From positions 1-26,449 of the IMG/VR virus record IMGVR_UViG_3300033233_000148: a stretch of 26,449 nt of DNA. One strand, written 5' to 3'. The position numbers and the translations under genes are program-made. The number at the start of each line of letters is the position of its first letter. Position 1 is the first letter of the stretch. Source of the stretch: a virus. The notes under the pieces were generated by a model that saw only the letters and a list, made by a program, of their open reading frames with translations, ran no database searches and was not told where the DNA came from. Below, piece by piece: positions 24,481-26,449 of this stretch.

Positions 24481-24531
24481 TTAATGCACATGCAGATGAC
24501 AAAAATTTCTAACATTGTCACGCATGTGCAT
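24481..24531 (-). CDS. 16-codon leader encoding the DnaE HLHVH motif, ending at an in-frame TAA
   Basis: From ATG 24531 (or ATG 24525), reading MHMRDNVRNFCHLHVH and then TAA at 24483-24481. A strong AAGGAGG SD (24542-24536) precedes it. NFCHLHVH matches the start of DnaE/PHP proteins (FVHLHVH) and is in the same frame as the PHP ORF that resumes with TEYSPLDG at 24474. Either this is the 5' end of dnaE cut off by a nonsense insertion, or translation passes the TAA by an unknown event. Confidence 0.6.
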   Translation of the reverse strand: MHMRDNVRNFCHLHVH

Positions 24532-24532
24532 T
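24483..24532 (-). repeat. imperfect inverted repeat / hairpin spanning the dnaE start
   Basis: The outer arms are a perfect 11-bp inverted repeat: AATGCACATGC (minus strand, 24532-24522) and GCATGTGCATT (24493-24483). An inner arm of 7 pairs follows, TGACAA/TTGTCA plus one G-T pair, with a 2-nt bulge and a 12-nt loop. The 5' arm contains both candidate dnaE ATGs and overlaps the end of the homing-endonuclease-like gene; the 3' arm encodes HVH and ends on the first bases of the in-frame TAA. No U-tract follows in either direction, so it is not a typical intrinsic terminator; translational control is more likely. Confidence 0.75.
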
Positions 24533-25348
24533 GATCCTCCTTGATCCTTGTTTTGTTTCCCAACCATAAATTTTATCCTTAAAGTTCTTTTCTATTTCCC
24601 TATAAACTCCAACATCTATATATGTAATCTCAATGGCAGGATGTTGGTTTTTCATTAATTCTCTTATTAACTTAGATCTCTCATCCCACCATCCTTTGAC
24701 TTCATAATATTTTCCCTCTGCTATCTTAAAGTCTGGTGTATAAATAATTGTCTTATCTGATAGATGTAGATAGAAGTTATCTGGTTCATATGTATAGTTT
24801 ATGTCTTGAAATTTCAAATATCTACAAAAATTAGCTTCCCAAGAACTTCGGACATAATGTCCTATATCCTCTCTGACGCCACCTATACCCTTTGTATAAT
24901 GTCTAGAAGCACTCCGTTTGGTAGCTGCGATAGACATTTTAAGTCGCGTCTGTTCTGTGATAGGTTTTCTAGGACGTTTAGCAATAGCAGCTATACTCTC
25001 TCGATGTGTCATCCCTCCGCAATGTCTACTGCAATATCTTTGCTTACTGTGAATAGGGTTATAAACTTTACCACAGTACCAACATTCCCTTGGAAGAGTC
25101 TTTACTTTCTTGCGAAGACCCTTTCTTAAGTTATGTATTGTCCTGTAGGTGTCTCTACAAAAGATACTACAGAACTTGGATCTATGTCTTTTCGTTAAAT
25201 GTCCACACTGTAGACACTTTGGACGTTCTTTCCATCTACTGTGTCTTGCACACCAAGTACTACAATATTTTTTATTTTGGCTTGGATAGCTTTGGAAAAT
25301 CTTTGCACAAGACAAACATTCTCCTGTTATTATACTATTGGTCTTCAT
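24518..25348 (-). CDS. zinc-finger PD-(D/E)XK homing-endonuclease-like protein
   Basis: 276 aa. Three CxxC...CxxxC zinc knuckles stand in a row (C11/C14/C29/C33; C45/C48/C60/C64; C89/C92/C106/C110). They are followed by a NUMOD3-like DNA-binding motif (ITEQTRLKMSIAATKRS, 130-146) and a nuclease domain: RSSWEANFCRYL (167-178), YTYEP, then YTPDFKIAEGKYYEVKGW with D206, E216 and K218. The layout is that of a phage homing endonuclease. It shares its nuclease domain with the gene at 8673-9245. It sits between recA and dnaE, a typical homing target region, is AT-rich relative to both, and its last codons carry the SD and half of the hairpin of dnaE. Confidence 0.8.
   Translation of the reverse strand: MKTNSIITGECLSCAKIFQSYPSQNKKYCSTWCARHSRWKERPKCLQCGHLTKRHRSKFCSIFCRDTYRTIHNLRKGLRKKVKTLPRECWYCGKVYNPIHSKQRYCSRHCGGMTHRESIAAIAKRPRKPITEQTRLKMSIAATKRSASRHYTKGIGGVREDIGHYVRSSWEANFCRYLKFQDINYTYEPDNFYLHLSDKTIIYTPDFKIAEGKYYEVKGWWDERSKLIRELMKNQHPAIEITYIDVGVYREIEKNFKDKIYGWETKQGSRRINAHA
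24536..24542 (-). promoter_or_regulatory. strong Shine-Dalgarno site for the dnaE leader
   Basis: The sequence AAGGAGG lies in the 3' end of the homing-endonuclease-like gene, 4 nt before ATG 24531 and 10 nt before ATG 24525. It is one of the best SD matches in the window and marks the intended dnaE start, which the hairpin at 24483-24532 would partly sequester. Confidence 0.6.
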
Positions 25349-25369
25349 TCACTCTCTAGTGTTTGCCAT
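25349..25369 (-). pseudogene. six-codon ORF MANTRE, possible remnant of the original dnaE start
   Basis: The recA TAA overlaps an ATG (TAATG at 25371-25367) that opens MANTRE and stops with TGA immediately before the homing-endonuclease-like ATG. TAATG coupling marks several real gene starts in this window, so this ATG may once have started the gene that followed recA, presumably dnaE, before the nuclease gene was inserted. This is inference; the ORF is too short to prove it. Confidence 0.3.
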
Positions 25370-26400
25370 TACGCTCTTACTTTATTTGTAATTTCTTCCA
25401 CTAGCTTTGGATTACCCTTCAGGAATGCACAGACATTAGCCTCACCTTGGCCTAACTTATTGTTATCATAAGCATACCAAGCACCAGCCTTGTCGATAAT
25501 GTTCTTGTCTACAGCTACCTTAACTAGGTCTGCCATAGCATCAATACCAGAACCATATCTGATTAGGAACTCTGCCTCTCTGAACGGAGGAGCTACCTTG
25601 TTTTTGGATACTTTTACCTTGGTTAGGTTAGCTACTGAGGTCTCACCTTCCTTGATAACTTCCTTACGCCTTACATCCAGTCTCTGGCTAGCATAGAACT
25701 TCAAGGCATTGCCACCGCAGCTTGTCTCTGGATTTCCATAGACTACGCCAATCTTCATACGAATCTGATTCACGAATATCAACACCGTGTTGGTCTTGTA
25801 TACGATACCAGTTAACTTTCGCATAGCCTGGCTCATTAGTCTGGCCTGTAGACCCATGAACTGCTGACCCATCACGCCCTCTAGTTCTGCTTTTGGGGTA
25901 AGAGCTGCTACTGAGTCTACTACACAGATTCCTACAGCGCCTGTAGCGATGATCTTTTCTACTACTTCTAGGCCTTCTTCTGCCGAGTCTGGCTGAGAGA
26001 TCAGAAGTAGATCTGTGTCTACACCAAGATCCTTGGCATACTTAAGGTCTAAGGCGTGCTCCATATCTACGTATGCTGCACCAAGCCCTAGTTTTTGTGC
26101 CTCTGCTACAGCATGGAGACAGAGCGTTGTCTTCCCAGAGCTCTCTGGGCCACCGATCTCAATGATTCTGCCACGAGGATAGCCACCTACACCTAGTGCT
26201 GTGTCAATAGACATACAGCCTGACGAGATAGCTGAGACGCCAATGATCTTATCTTGACCCTGATGAACGATGCCTTTTCCGAACTGCTTTTCTAGAGCTA
26301 GTCTCGCCAGCTCTAATGTTTTTCCTGCGGGGTTTAATAGAACCTCTGCTTCCGCTAATACTTCCTGCTTTAGCTCTTCGATGTCCTTCTTTTTTGCCAT
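25369..26400 (-). CDS. recA: RecA recombinase, bacterial type
   Basis: 343 aa, close in length and sequence to cellular RecA, not the shorter UvsX type. It forms ATP-dependent filaments on single-stranded DNA for strand exchange. Visible: Walker A GPESSGKTT, the catalytic-type Glu in YVDMEHALD (usually YVDAEHALD), the L1 region MGLQARLMSQAMRKL, Walker B CVVDSVAALTP, the NQIRMKIGVVYGNPETSCGG L2 loop (usually NPETTTGG) and GGNALKFYASQRLDVRR. The acidic C-terminal tail of E. coli RecA is largely missing. The SD AGGAG is 8 nt before the ATG. It lies first in the visible leftward unit, upstream of dnaE. Confidence 0.95.
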   Translation of the reverse strand: MAKKKDIEELKQEVLAEAEVLLNPAGKTLELARLALEKQFGKGIVHQGQDKIIGVSAISSGCMSIDTALGVGGYPRGRIIEIGGPESSGKTTLCLHAVAEAQKLGLGAAYVDMEHALDLKYAKDLGVDTDLLLISQPDSAEEGLEVVEKIIATGAVGICVVDSVAALTPKAELEGVMGQQFMGLQARLMSQAMRKLTGIVYKTNTVLIFVNQIRMKIGVVYGNPETSCGGNALKFYASQRLDVRRKEVIKEGETSVANLTKVKVSKNKVAPPFREAEFLIRYGSGIDAMADLVKVAVDKNIIDKAGAWYAYDNNKLGQGEANVCAFLKGNPKLVEEITNKVRA

Positions 26401-26449
26401 TATCTTGCTCCTGCTTTACTTTAAGCTGTCTACTTATATGCTCTCTTAA

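Noticed and set aside
24481-24483. Genome-wide TAA stop-codon reassignment
   Set aside because: TAA is used as the normal terminator of many well-bounded genes here, including recA, thyX and phoH-adjacent genes.
20921-24531. Split intein explaining the two dnaE parts
   Set aside because: Neither the end of the PHP part nor the start of the polymerase part carries intein blocks (no Cys-start, TxxH or HN-C ending).
24483-24532. Intrinsic transcription terminator
   Set aside because: The hairpin is long, but no U-tract follows on either strand and its arms are coding sequence.
24481-25369. Group I or group II intron carrying the homing endonuclease inside dnaE
   Set aside because: Only about 70 nt around the nuclease gene are non-coding, far too little for an intron core, and no conserved intron helices were seen. 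The nuclease ORF is flanked by its own start and by the dnaE SD, as in a free-standing gene.
26430-26449. End of another leftward gene upstream of recA (frame reading to a TAG at 26432-26430)
   Set aside because: Only six codons are visible at the window edge, too few to support a gene call.

Overview
This window is a stretch of a large tailed-bacteriophage genome. Genes are packed end to end, with stop/start overlaps of 1-4 bases repeated throughout. Nearly every recognisable product belongs to phage replication, recombination, nucleotide metabolism, transcription control or lysis. No capsid, portal, terminase or obvious tail-shaft gene and no tRNA was seen. GC is in the mid-40s percent by eye, apart from two AT-richer inserts. 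The bacterial-type RecA, Pol III-type DNA polymerase (DnaE), ThyX and strong Shine-Dalgarno sites indicate a bacterial host, but the host cannot be named from sequence alone.

Layout. Bases 1-10036 are transcribed left to right. In order they hold the tail end of a coiled-coil protein, a Cas4/RecB-like nuclease, a primase-helicase fusion, a conserved phage protein, a 57-aa zinc ribbon, a membrane-anchored coiled-coil protein and a membrane-anchored Holliday-resolvase-like nuclease. Then come a second, apparently degenerate Cas4-like protein, several small proteins, a Vsr/DUF559-like nuclease, an M15 peptidase (endolysin), an HTH plus PD-(D/E)XK nuclease and a divergent sigma-70-family factor. 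Bases 10033-26400 are transcribed right to left. In transcription order they hold recA, a homing-endonuclease-like gene, a broken or split dnaE, a 54-aa membrane protein, a metallophosphoesterase, a Cys-rich phage protein, guaC-like, purB, purA, thyX, dCMP deaminase, phoH, a run of unknown small proteins, a family 4 uracil-DNA glycosylase, an endonuclease VII-like gene and one more unknown. The two transcription units meet at 10033-10036 with overlapping stop codons.

How the genes work together. DnaE, the primase-helicase and RecA form the core of a phage-encoded replisome and recombination set. ThyX and dCMP deaminase supply dTMP. The adjacent trio guaC-like/purB/purA contains every enzyme needed to convert GMP to AMP through IMP and adenylosuccinate, so the phage appears able to re-balance purines. 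Uracil-DNA glycosylase, the metallophosphoesterase and several nucleases add repair and recombination functions. The sigma-like protein is the best candidate for a transcription switch, and the M15 peptidase for lysis.

Most notable observations. (1) A complete GMP-to-AMP cassette. (2) A dnaE interrupted twice: an in-frame TAA plus a 9-nt insertion within the PHP metal motif, at the base of a long hairpin beside a homing-endonuclease gene, and a frame change at the PHP/polymerase boundary where an SD-TTG start is present. (3) Five unknown proteins from one operon that end in related R-[F/W] C-terminal peptides, three of them R[F/W]xxIL[E/D]E. (4) Two related PD-(D/E)XK nucleases with different DNA-binding front ends, one of them beside dnaE. 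Recognition of all families is from motifs read by eye; no database search was run.
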